A stretch of 64,000 bases of DNA. It comes from Hyparrhenia diplandra (lineage: Eukaryota; Streptophyta; Magnoliopsida; Poales; Poaceae). Below, in pieces: positions 25,297-38,365 of this stretch. The stretch's first letter is position 1. Each line of letters opens with the position of its first letter. The stretch lies in NCBI GenBank assembly GCA_015847255.1, contig JADLZK010000215.1, forward strand, positions 1 to 64,000. Reading direction: 5' to 3'. Position numbers and translations under genes: made by a program. The notes beneath the pieces were generated by a model. The model was given only the letters and a program-made list of their open reading frames with translations, made no database searches and was not told the DNA's origin.

Positions 25297-28200
25297 TGAT
25301 ACCTTTTCGATTCCTTGTTATGATGTCTGCTTAGAAATAGCTCAAAGAAGTTAAAATTTTGCCAAAAGCTTTTTTCTAGCACTAGGTCCAAAGAAGTACT
25401 ATGATTCAAAAGATCATATCGCGGTTCGAATCAGTCCTTGTCGGACCAAACACGTGGCCGGGTTGGTAGACATGGCACACGCGGGCACCAAAAACTAAGC
25501 ACGGTAGACGAAAGTTGTAATGCCTATATATAAAATAATGTCATGGTAGCCTGACTAAGAAAATGTTGTTTCTAAATCAGTCATGTGATTGGCTAAACAC
25601 TACATATTTTCAATGATGCCGCTTCACGTTATCTCTGTTGGTTGCATAGAACCAAACTTGGATAGTGCTTGATTTCCTATCTTGCTTGTCGTATATCTTC
25701 TTGAGTAGACTATAATTCCGACAAAATTGGCTTGGTTGACATGAGGGGTGGATGGTAATTTCCATCCTTGGTCATTATTTTCCAAGCATCAAATGATGCG
25801 TAGAGGTTTATGAATGATGGATCTTTTATATTCTCATACCTCATACTAGAATGGAAGCAGTAATATTACCTTGGGGAGCCATGGGCTCATCACACGATAC
25901 TAAGAGAAAATGCAGGTTCTGTTACAAAGGCCAACTCACTAATACCTCATAACACTGAGTTGGGTAGTAGCAGTTATGCTGACAAAAAGAATGATGGGAG
26001 TACTATGGGTGTAGCTATTTAATGAAAGTCAACAATTTTTGCAGATTGTTTTATGATATAATCTTCAAGGTTTATCTTAAAGTCGAGAGTGACTTTGTTT
26101 AAAGGAGGAGAGTCTGATGAACCAATAGCTTCTAAAAAATATATCAATGGGTCCAATTTCAAATATGTTAACTAGTCTTCGGCAGGGTTTCCTTTCGATA
26201 GAACATATATAAAGAAGACATATCAAATAATCACCATTGGTCATATGTCATCGACACTCACAGTTTTAGAGGAGCAAATTTTGGTCACAATATTGAAGAG
26301 AATATTAAGCCACAAGAATTTATTTATAATCACACCAGTACGTACTATCTACGTAAATTGTTCAATCAAGCTGGTTCAATTACCAGACATGAAGTACTAC
26401 GAGAAACTCTTTATTTTGGAAAAACGTATGATATAAGGACGGAAGCCACTCGTGTCATTATTTGCAAGCAGCATGCATTTACTTGTACCTACTGGTTGGA
26501 ACCCACAATTAGTTTGTCCACGTGATTTTGATCAAGATGTGAGATTACAAGCTAATTCATTGACATATCATTAGTATATACTAGTTGCTATTTGTGACAT
26601 TAGTGCTCTTAATTTCCAACACAGCTCTCATTGAACGTTAAATATTTATGGATGTTGTTGTGATTGGTGAGATCTAACACTGTACTCTGAATATTGTTGA
26701 GCTCCTACATAATTATCTCAACTGGTTTATGACAATTTATTTTCTGTGCTCATTGGTTGGAGAGAATATTCTGAAAAAAACATTAGCCTCTTATTTGTAA
26801 CGTGCGAGACTAAGACAAATATCAGATATTCTAGACATGTCCTTATCAGTTGGTCAGCTTCTGGGTTGCTCATGGTGTTGATACCTTTTCGATTCCTTGT
26901 ACGATGTCTGCTTAGAAATAGCTCAAAAAAGTTAGAATTTTGCCAAAGCTTTCTCTAGCACTAGGTCCAAAGAAGTACTTTGATTCTGAAGATCATATCG
27001 CGGTTCGTATCAGTCCTTGTCGCACCAAACACGTGACCTGGGTGGCAGACATGGCACACGCAGAGGCACCAAAAACCAGGCATGGAAGCACAAAACTATA
27101 ATGCCTATATATAAAATAATGTCATGGTAGCCTGACTAAGAAAATGTTGTTTCAAAATCAGTCACGTGATTGGCTAAACACTACATATTTCCAATGATGT
27201 AGCTTCACATTATCTCCGTCGGTTGCATAGGACCAAACTTGGATAGTGCTTGGTTTCCTATCTTTCTTGTCATATATCTTCTTGAGTAGACTATAATTCC
27301 GACAAAATTGGCATGGTTCACATTGAGAGGTGGATGGTACTTTCCATCCTTGGTCACTATTTTCCAAGAATCAAATGATACTGCGTAGAGGTTTTATGAA
27401 TGATGGATCTTTTTATATTCTCATACCTCATACTTGAATGGAAGCAGTAATATTACCTTGGGGAGCCATGGGCTCATCACACGATACTAATTAAGAGAAA
27501 ATGCAGGTTCTGTTACAAAGGCCAACTCATTAATACCTCATAACACTGAGTTGGGTACTAGCAGTTGTGCTGACAAAAAGAATGATGAGAGTACTATGGG
27601 TGTAGCTATTTAAAGAAAGCCAACATTTTTTGTAGATTGTTTCATGAAATAATCTTCAAGGTTTATCTTAAAGTCGAGAATGACTTTGTTTAAAGGAGGA
27701 GAGTCTGATGAACCAATAGCTTCTAAAAAATATATCAATGGGTCCAATTTCAAATATGTTAACTAGTCTTCAGTTTGGGGTTTCCTTTCGATAGAACATA
27801 TATAAAGAAGACATATCAAATAATCACCATTGGTCATATGTCATCGACACTCACATTTTTAGAGGAGCAAATCTTGGTCACAATATTGAAGAGATATGAA
27901 GCCGCAAGAATTTATTTATAATCACACCTGTACGTACTATCTACGTAAATTGTTCAATCAAGCTGGTTCAATTACTTGACATGAAGTACTACGAGAAACT
28001 CTTTATTTTTGGAAAAACGTATGATATAAGGAAGGAAGCCACTCGTGTCATTATTTGCAAGCAGCATGCATTTACTTGTTCCTTCTGGTTGGAACCCACA
28101 ATCGGTTTGTACACGTGATTATGATCAAGATGTGAGATTACAAGCTAATTCATTGACATATCATTAGTATATACTATTTGCTATTTGTGACATTAGTGTT

Positions 28201-31200
28201 CTTAAATTCCAGTGCATCTCTCACCCGAACGTTAAATCTTTGTGGTTGGTGTTGTGATTGGTGAGATCTAACACTGTATTCTGAATATTGTTGAGCTCCT
28301 ACATAATTATCTCAACTGGTTTACGACAATTTATTTTCTGTGCTCATTGGTTGCAGAGAATATTCTGAAAAAATACATTAGCCTCTTGGTTGTAACGTGC
28401 GAGACTAAGAAAAAATTTCAGATTTTCCATATCAGTTGGTCAGCTTCTGGGTTGCTCATGGTGTTGATACCTTTTCGATTCCATGCAACGATGTCTGGTT
28501 AGAAATAGATCAAAAAAGTTAGAATTTTGCCAAAGCTTTCTCTAGCACTAGGTCCAAAGAAGTACTATGATTCAGAAGATCATATCGCGGTTCGAATCAG
28601 TCCTTGTCGCACCAAACATGTGGCCTGGTTGGCAGACATGGCACACGCGGGCACCAAAAACCAAACACGGAAGTACAAAACTATAATGCCTATATATAAA
28701 ATATTGTCATGGTAGCTTGACTAAGAAAATGTTGTTTCAAAATCAGTCACATGATTGGCTAAACACTACATATTTTCAACGATGTAGCTTCACGTTATCT
28801 CTGTCGGTTGCATAGGACCAAACATGGATAGTGCTTGGTTTCCTATCTTGCTTGTCATATATCTTTTTGAGTAGACTATAATTCCGACAAAATTGGCTTG
28901 GTTGACATTGAGAGGTGGATGGTACTTTCCATCCTTGGTCATTATTTTCCAAGCATCAAATGATACTGCGCAGAGGTTTATGAATGATGGATCTTTTATA
29001 TTCTCATACCTCATACTTGAATGGAAGCAGTAATATTACCTTGGGGAGCCATGGGCTCATCACACGATACTAAGAGAAAATGCAGGTTCTGTTACAAAAG
29101 GCCAACTCATTAATACCTCATAACACTGAGTTGGGTACTAGCAGTTATGCCATGGGTGTAGCTATTTAAAGAAAGTCAACATTTTTTGCAGATTGTTTCA
29201 GGAAATAATCTTCAAGGTTTATCTTAAAGTTGGAAATGACTTTGTTTAAAGGAGGAGAGTCTGATGAACCAATAGCTTCTAAAAAAATATATCAATGGGT
29301 CCAATTTCAAATATGTTAACTAGTCTTCGGTTTGGGGTTTCCGTTCGATAGAACATATATAAAGAAGACATATCAAATAATCACCATTGGTCATATGTCA
29401 TCGACACTCACATTTGTAGAGGGGCAAATCTTGGTCACAATATTGAAGAGAATATGAAGCCACAAGAATTTATTTATAATCACACCAGTACGTACTATCT
29501 ACGTAAATTGTTCAATCAAGCTGGTTCAATTACATGACATGAAGTACTACGACAAACTCTTTGTTTTTGGAAAAACGTATGATATAAGGAAGGAAGCCAC
29601 TCGTGTCATTATTTGCAAGCAACATGCATTTACTTGTACCCACTGGTTGGAACCCACAATCAGTTTGCCCACGTGATTTTGATCAAGATGTGAGATTACA
29701 AGCTAATGCATTGACATATCATTAGTATATACTATTTGCTATTTGTGACATTAGTGTTCTTAAATTCCAGTGCAGCTCTCACTGGTGTTGTGATTGGTGA
29801 GATCTAACACTGTATTCTGAATATTGTTGAGCCCCTACATAATTAACTCAACTGGTTTACGACAATTTATTTTCTGTGCTCATTGGTTGGAGAGAATATT
29901 CTGAAAAAGACATTAGCCTCTTATTTGTAACGTGCGAGACTAAGACAAATATCAGATATTCTAGACATGTCCTTATCAGTTGGTCAGCTTCTAGGTTGCT
30001 CATGGTGTTGATACCTTTTCGATTCCTTGTACGATGTCTGCTTAGAAATAGCTCAAAAAGTTAGAACTTTGCCAAAGCTTTCTGTAGCACTAGGTCCAAA
30101 GAAGTAGTATGATTCAGAATATCATATCGCAGCTCGAATCAGTCCTTGTCGCACCAAACACGTGGCCTGGTTGGCAGACATGGCACACGCGGACACCAAA
30201 AACCAAGCACGGAAGCACAAAACTATAATGCCTATATATAAAATAATGTCATCGTAGCCTGACTAAGAAAATGTTGTTTCAAAATCGGTCACGTGATTGG
30301 CCAAACACAACATATTTTCAATGATGTAGCTTCACGTTATCTCCGTCGGTTGCATAGGACCATACTTGGATAGTGCTTGGCTTCCTATCTTTCTTGTCAT
30401 ATATCTTCTTGAGTAGACTATAATTCCGACAAAATTGGCTTGGTTCACATTGAGAGGGAGGATGGTACTTTCCATCCTTGGTCATTATTTTCCAAGCATC
30501 AAATGATACTGCGTAGAGGTTTATGAATGATGGATCTTTTTATATTCTCATACCTCATACTTGAATGGAAGTAGTAATATTACCTTTGGGGAGCCATGGG
30601 CTCATCACACGATACTAAGAGAAAATGCAGGTTCTGTTACAAAGGCCAACTCACTAATACCTCATAACACTGAGTTGGGTACTAGCAGTTATGCTGACAA
30701 AAAGAATGATGGGAGTACTATGGGTGTAGCTATTTAATGAAAGTCAACATTTTTTGCAGATTGTTTCATGAAATAATCTTCAAGGTTGATCTTAAAGTCG
30801 AGAATGACTTTGTTTAAAGGAGGAGAGTCTGATGAACCAATAGCTTCTAAAAAATATATCAATGGGTCCAATTTCAAATATGCTAACTAGTCTTCGGCTT
30901 GGGGTTTCCTTTCGATAGAACATATATAAAGAAGACATATCAAATAATCACCATTGGTCATATGTCATCGACACTCACATTTTTAGAGGGGCAAATCTTG
31001 GTCACAATATTCAACAGAATATAAAGCCACAAGAATTTATTTATAATCACACCAGCACGTACAATCTATGTAAATTGTTCAATCAAGCTGGTTCAATTAC
31101 TTGACATGAAGTACTACGAGAAACTCTTTATTTTTGGAAAAACGTATGATATAAGGACGGAAGCCACTCGTGTCATTATTTGCAAGCAGCATGCATTTAC

Positions 31201-34200
31201 TTGTACCTACTGGTTGGAACCCACAATTAGTTTGTCCACGTGATTTTTATCAAGATGTGAGATTACAAGCTAATTCATTGACATATCATTAGTATATAAT
31301 ATTTGCTATTTGAGACATTAGTGTTCTTAAATTCCAGTGCAGCTCTCACTGAACGTTAAATCTTTGTGGTTGGTGTTGTGATTGGTGAGATCTAATACTG
31401 TATTCTGAATATTGTTGAGCTCCTACATAATTATCTCTACTGGTTTACGACAATTTATTTTGTGTGCTCATTGGTTGGAGAGAATATTCTGAAAAAGACA
31501 TTAGCCTCTTATTTGTAACGTGCGAGACTAAGACAAATATCAGATATTCTAGACATGTCCTTATCAGTTGGTCAGCTTCTGGGTTGCTCATGGTGTTGAT
31601 ACCTTTTCGATTCCTTGTACGATGTCTGCTTAGAAATAGCTCAAAAAAATTAGAATTTTGCCAAAGCTCTCTCTAGCACTAGGTCCAAAGAAGTACTATG
31701 ATTCAGATGATCATATCGCGGGTTTGAATCAGTCCTTGTCGCACCAAACATGTGGCCTAGTTTGCAGACATGGCACACGCAGGCACCAAAACCAAGAACG
31801 GATGCACAAAACTATCATGCCTATATATAAAATAATGTCATCGTAGCCTGACTAAGAAAATGTTGTTTCAAAATCAGTCACGTGATTGGCTAAACACTGC
31901 ATATTTTCAATGGTGTAGCTTCACGTTATCTCCGTCGGTTGCATAGGAACAAACTTGGATAGTGCTTGGTTTGCTATCTTGCTTGTCATATATCTTCTTG
32001 AGTAGACTATAATTCCGACAAAATTGGCTTGGTTCACATTGAGAGGTGGATGGTACTTTCCATCCTTGGTCATTATTTTCCAAGCATCAAATGATACTGC
32101 GCAGAGGTTTATGAATGATGGATCTTTTATATTCTCATACCTCATACTTGAATGGAAGCAGTAATATTACCTTGGGAGCCATGGGCTAATCACATGATAC
32201 TAATTAAGAGAAAATGCAGGTTCTGTTACAAAGGCCAACTCATTAATACCTCATAACATTGAGTTGGGTACTAGCAGTTATGCTGACAAAAGAATGATGG
32301 GATTACTATGGGTGTAGCTATTTCATGAAAGTCAACTTTTTTTGCAGATTGTTTCATGAAATAATCTTCAAGGTTTATCTTAAAGTTGAGAATGACTTTG
32401 TTTAAAGGAGGAGAGTCTGATGAACCAATAGATTCTAAAAAATATATATCAATGGGTCCAATTTCAAATATGTTAACTAGTCTTTGGCTTGGGGTTTCCT
32501 TTCGATAGAACATATATAAAGAAGACATATCAAATAATCACCGTTGGTCATATGTCATCGACACTCACATTTTTAGAGGAGCAAATCTTGGTCACAATAT
32601 TGAAGAGAATATGAAGCCACAAGAATTTATTTATAATCACACCAGTACGTACTATCTACGTAAATTGTTCAATCAAGCTGGTTCAATTACTTGACATGAA
32701 GTACTACGAGAAACTCTTTATTTTTGGAAAAAAGGTATGATATAAGGAAGGAAGCCACTCGTGTCATTATTTGCAAGCAGCATGCATTTACTTGTACCTA
32801 CTGGTTGGAACCCACAATTAGTTTGTCCACGTGATTTTGATCAAGATGTGAGATTACAAGCTAAATCATTGACATATGATTAGTATATACTATTTGCTAT
32901 TTGTGACATTAGTGTTCTTAAATTCCAGTGCAGCTCTCACTGAACGTTAAATCTTCGTGGTTGGTGTTGTGATTGGTGAGATCTAACACTGTATTCTGAA
33001 TATTGCTGAGCTCCTACATAATTATCTCAACTGGTTTACGACAATTTATTTTCTGTACTCATTGGTTGGAGAGAATATTCTGAAAAAGACATTAGCCTCT
33101 TATTTGTAACGTGCGAGACTAAGACAAATATCAGATATGCTAGACATGTCCTTATCAGTTGGTCAGCTTCTGGGTTGCTCATGGTGTTGATACCTTTCCG
33201 ATTCCTTGTACGATTCTGCTTAGAAATAGCTCAAAAAATTTAGAATTTTGCCAAAGCTTTCTCTAGCACTAGGTCCAAAGAAGTACTATGATTCAGAAGA
33301 TCATATCGCAGTTTGAATCAGTCCTTATCACACCAAACACGTGGCCTGGTTGGCAGACATGGCACACGTGAGCACCAAAAACCAAGCACGGAAGCACAAA
33401 ACTATAATGCCTATATATAGAATAATGTCATCGTAGCCTGACTAAGAAAATGTTGTTTCAAAATCAGTCACGTGATTGGCTAAACACTACATATTTTCAA
33501 TGATGTAGCTTCACGTTATCTCCGTCGGTTGCAAAGGACCAAACTTGGATAGTGCTTGGTTTCCTATCTTGCTTGTCATATATCTTCTTGGGTAGACTAT
33601 AACTCCGACAAAATTGGCTTGGTTCACATTGAGAGGTGGATGGTACTTTCCATCCTTGGTCATTATTTTCCAAGCATCAAATGATACTGCGCAGAGGTTT
33701 ATGAATGATGGATCTTTTATATTCTCATACCTCATACTTGAATGGAAGCAGTAATATTACCTTGGGGAGCCATGGGCTCATCACACGATACTAAGAGAAA
33801 ATGCAGGTTCTGTTACAAAGGCCAACTCACTAATACCTCATAACACTGAGTTGGGTACTAGCAGTTATTCTGACAAAAAGAATGATGGGAGTACTATGGG
33901 TGTAGCTATTTAATGAAAGTCAACATTTTTTGCAGATTGTTTTATGAAATAATCTTCAAGGTTTATCTTAAAGTCGAAAATGACTTTGTTTAAAGGAGGA
34001 GAGTCTGATGAACCAATAGATTCTAAAAATATATATCAATGGGTCCAATTTCAAATATGTTAACTAGTCTTCGGCTTGGGGTTTCCTTTCGATAGAACAT
34101 ATATAAAGAAGACATATCAAATAATCACCGTTGGTCATATGTCATCGACACTCACATTTTTAGAGGAGCAAATCTTGGTCACAATATTGAAGAGAATATG

Positions 34201-35409
34201 AAGCCACAAGAATTTGTTTATAATGACACTAATATGTACTATCTACGTAAATTGTTCAATAAAGTTGCTTCAATTACTTGACATGAAGTACTACGAGAAA
34301 CTCTTTTTTTTTTGGAAAAACGTATGATATAAGGAAGCCACTCATGTCATTATTATCTGCTAGTGGCATGGATTCAATTGTACCTATTGGTTGGAACCCA
34401 TAATCAGTTTGTCCACATGATTTTGATCAAGATGTGAGATTACAAGCTAATTCTTTGACGTATCATTTGTATATACTATTTCCTAGTTGTGACAATGGTG
34501 TTCATAAATTTCTTCGCAGCTCTCATTGAAAATGTTTACAGATATTGTTTTGATTGGTGAGATCTAACACTGTACTATAAATATTTTTGAGCTCCAACAT
34601 AATTATCTCGACTGGTTTATGACATTTTATTTTTTGTGCTGAGTGGTTGGAGTGAATACACTGAAAAAGACTTTAGCCTCTTATATTTGTAACATGAGAC
34701 TCTTAGAAAAATATCAGATATTGTAGATGTGTCCTTATAAGTTGGTAAGCTTTTTGGGTTGCTCATGTTGTATTTGGCTATCTTTTGATTCTTTGTTATG
34801 ATGCCTGATTAGAAATTGCTCAAGGAAGTTCAAATTTTGCCAAAGCTTTTTCTCGACCAATTGGTCTGAAGAAGTACTTTGTTTCAGAAGATCATATCGT
34901 GGTTCAAATCAGTCTTGGTCAGACCCAACACATGGCCAAGTCCGCAGACATGGCACACACGCAGGCACCAAACACCAAGCACGGTAGCTAGAAACTATAA
35001 TGCCTATATATAAAATAATGTCATGGCGTCCTGACTATGAAAATGTTGTTTCCAAATCATTCACGGCTAAACACTACATAGTTTCAATGATGTAGCTTCA
35101 CATTATCTCTATCGGTTGCATAGAACCAAACTAGGACAATGCTTGGTTTCCTATCTTGCTTGTCATATATCTTCTTGAGTAGACTATAATTCCGACAAAA
35201 TTGGCTTGGTTGACATATTGAGGTGCATGGTATTTTCCATTCCTTGGTCATCTTTTTCCAAGCATCAAATGAAACTGCGTATAGGTTTATGAATGATGGA
35301 ACTTTTGTATTCTTATGCCTCATAGTTGAACGGAAGCAGTAATATTACCTTTAGGAGCCACAGGCTCATCACACGATATGATTCTAAGAGAAAATGCAGG
35401 TTTTGTTAA

Positions 35410-35672
35410 AGGGAACATATCTAGTGCAAACCAACGCCTCCGCGCAATCATGCAAACTTGTAATGTGTGGGCCGCAGGATGTAGATCAAAGGGGCACGAG
35501 GCGATAACCATGGGGGAGGTGGGAGGACGGATTTGTAAAAGTGTGTTAGGGGCGGGCGCTTAAGTGTAAAATTATCTAATCCCCTCGTGTCGCTTGGATC
35601 AACATCATATGGCCTAGATTAGAAGTTTACATAGTTTGCATGGAGGGGTTGGTTTGCACCTCATACGTTGCC
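35410..35672. mobile_element. 263-bp MITE with ~35-bp inverted ends and 8-bp TSD
   Basis: Left end gggaacatatctagtgcaaa...ccaacgcctcc and right end (complement ggcaacgtatgaggtgcaaa...ccaacccctcc) are imperfect inverted copies. The 8-bp sequence tttgttaa occurs at 35402-35409 and 35673-35680, pointing to a hAT or Mutator-type mobiliser. It interrupts the last array unit. Confidence 0.7.
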
Positions 35673-36419
35673 TTTGTTAAGAAGGCTAACTCATTAATAC
35701 CTCATACCACTAAGTTGGTTACAAGTAGTAATACTGACACAAATAATGATGGGAGTACCATGGGTGTTGTCGTGCAAGGCAAGTCAACAATTTTTGCAGA
35801 TTGTTTCATCATTAATTACGTAGGATATAAGGAAGCAAGCCACTTGTGTCATTATCTACCAGCGACATGCATTTGCTTGTACCTGTTAGTTGGAAGTCAC
35901 AATCTGTTTGTCCGCGTGATTTTGATCAAGATGTGAGATTGCATGACGATTCTTCAACGTTTCATTAGTATATACTATTTCCTAGTTGTGACATTGGCGT
36001 TCTTAAATTCCTGTGCAGCTGTCATTGAAGGTTAAATCTTGATGCATGGTGCTGTGATTGGTGAGATCTAATACTTTAGTCTGAATATTATTGATGAGGT
36101 CCTACATAATTATCTCAATTGGTTTACAACATTTTATTTTTCTGTGATGAGTGGTAGGAGAGAATACACTGAAAAAAAGACTTTAGCCTCTTATTTCTAA
36201 CGTGAGAGATTGAGACAAATATCAGATATTGTTGACGTGTCCATATCTGTTGGTCAGCTTCTGGGTTGCTCATGGTAATTTTTGCTATCTTTTTTGATTC
36301 CTTGTTATGATGGCTGATTAGAAATTGCTCGAGGAAGTTAAATTATTGCCAAAGCTTTTTCTCTAGCAACCGGTCCAAACAAGTATTGTGTTTCGGAAGA
36401 TCATATCGAGGTTTGAATC

Positions 36420-37168
36420 AATCCTAAAGATATTTTCTAGAAGAGACATTTGCATGCGAGTGCTTGAGTGCCCAAACCAACAATTATACATGGGAGTGAT
36501 GTTTCTTTAGCGTCTGAGCTGCATCCTACATTCCTACTGCTTCACCTTGTTATTAGACTCAATCTGAGCTTAAAATTGTTGAAGCAGATGATGCATCATA
36601 TGGCCTATCAATATATGATGGCGATGGAAATACATAGTGCTGGTACTGTCGCTAATGTGACGGGACAATGATCCAATATATTTCAATCGGGTTGCGAAAC
36701 TGAAGACAAGGTATGCACAGTGATTATTGATGTTGAGACTTTTATTAATATTGTTAATAGTTCTCATTTGGTGAATGCATTGCCAATCATCCTCCTCCAT
36801 CCCTGGTGCACTAAAAAATTAGTCAAACGGCGCGAGTTAAATTCCATCAGAAATTATGTTTATACTGTGGATGTGTATTGCTCGGTCGATGGATAACACT
36901 GAGATAGTTCTGGCTCCAATAATTATTTAATAGATAGATGGGATGGATAACAATGAGATAGTTTGGGCTCCAATAATTGTATGATAGATGTCCACTCAAA
37001 ATCCAAGCTAAAGCGACATCACTGGAGGATGAAAACAATATGCTCGTGTGATAGTGGCAGGCTCCTCATGTCGACAAAAAATAAAAATATTGTTTTTTTT
37101 TTCAATTCTGGTGCCTCACAATCAAGTCAAAATTGCAAATATTAATTTAAGGGCCCAACACATGTAAC
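36420..37168. repeat. long-form array unit, left part of an interrupted copy
   Basis: Matches the outer-copy segment 21850-22510 landmark by landmark and ends at ccaacacatgtaac (37155-37168). The copy resumes at 39011 beyond the gypsy fragment, continuing to 39498 with sequence matching 22540-22740 and 19340-19500. Confidence 0.75.
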
Positions 37169-38365
37169 TCATGGCAAACAATCAAGTCGTTCGCCGTCAG
37201 CCCGTCGATGTCGTCCATCGCCGCAGCATTAAGGCGCTGCTGGCCTGGTGTGCGGTCAACCAGGGCCGCGACAATGTCGCTGTCGATGTCGGTGGGGTCG
37301 ACGTGGTGGCCGACATGGTCGGTGTCGGCGCCGGCTTAGTCGGCGGCAGGCTCGTCGTCGGAAGGGCGGGCAAGGTCGATGGCCTCCCTACATCGAACGA
37401 GACTCGAACCACTCGAGCGTCGTCGCGAAGCGTGTCCCGCAGGCCTCCGACGAAGAGGTCGACATGGTGGCGCTATCCCTCAAGATCCATGCGTAGTGCA
37501 TAGCTCGAAGGTGATGATGTAGTTGTCCGCCTTGCCTCCCCGGGAAGGCGGTGTGTGCTCCCCGTAGTGTCGAAGATGACAGGGGTCTAAAGTCGAGTCG
37601 CAGTAGGCGGCGTGTGAACTCGTCCCACTCGCGGGGACCTCCTCCTAGACAGATCGAGGAACCGGGACCGCAGCAAAGCACCGGTCGGGTGGGAGGCAGC
37701 ATACCGCATGTAGTAGTCCGGGTCGATGTCCAAGTTGAGCTCGAACAAGAGCTCCAGCTTGCGTATCCAGAGGTCGGGGTTGTCGGTGTCGTCGTACCAT
37801 TGGACTTGGAGACGTGTCACGTAGGGAGGAGGGAGGGATGCCGCGGGTGGCGTGGGCTGGGCGCCGGGTGGCGCCAAGGGCGGGGGCGCCTCGGGTGGCG
37901 CCCCGGGGGGGGCGCCGCGGTGACGCCATCTCTCGCGGGAGTGTCTCCGCGGGGTCGGTGTCGGGGAAAGGAGGGTGCGGCCGGTGCTGCGGTGTCACCG
38001 AAGATGACGTCGATGACGGCCGGTGCGTCACGTGCGTAGTCGCCCTCCCCTCCAAATTGGAGGATGGCAGGGTCGAGCCGCCGACGGGGCCGCGGCGGGG
38101 AGGACGGCGACCAGGGTTCTGCGCCGGCGGCGGCCTTGTGCCTGCCCGGCGGCGGCGGCCGGGCTCTCCCTCCGCGTGGTCGTCGGGCGCGGGGAAGTCC
38201 CTCGAGGCGATGCGGGCTTACTCCATGCGACGCAGACGCATCTCCATCTCGCCAAAACACCGGCCGATCTTGGCGCAGCTTTGTCGAGGAGCGCCTTCAG
38301 CGCTGCGGTGAACTCCTCATCTCGAATCCATGGGTGGTGGGAATCGCCCCGGTCTCCCGATACCA
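37169..38365 (-). pseudogene. Ty3-gypsy gag fragment, truncated and frameshifted
   Basis: Gag is the capsid/nucleocapsid polyprotein of LTR retrotransposons. Minus-strand frames read FTAALKALLDKAA near 38300, a proline-rich stretch, VQWYDDTDNPDLWIRKLELL (about 37740-37810), EWDEFTRRLLRLDFRP (about 37600) and LFVGGLRDTLRDD (about 37430-37470). This is the usual order of the Retrotrans_gag domain. The frame changes at least twice. A primer-binding-site-like tggtatcgggagacc sits at 38351-38365 directly after the LTR. Downstream protease and reverse-transcriptase regions are absent: the fragment stops at 37169 in array sequence. Confidence 0.75.

Larger units (their letters stand above)
19310..36420. 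repeat. tandem array of ~1.59-kb units (about ten copies)
   Basis: One landmark, gggttgctcatggtgttgat or a close variant, recurs at 21019, 23056, 24645, 26863, 28449, 29993, 31581, 33172, 34756 and 36263. Spacings are 2037, 1589, 2218, 1586, 1544, 1588, 1591, 1584 and 1507 bp. The 2218 value falls to 1582 after removing the solo LTR at 24666-25296 and its 5-bp duplication. The last unit has gained a 263-bp MITE and lost about 350 bp. The first unit runs from about 19310. All units are in the same orientation. Central units (about 26.8-34 kb) look far more alike than the outer ones. Up to three CACGTG cores occur per unit (for example 30157, 30289, 31237). A 74-codon minus-strand frame survives in some copies (28790-29014, 31921-32145, 33511-33735). 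I recognise no protein or RNA family and no transposon termini. Confidence 0.9.
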
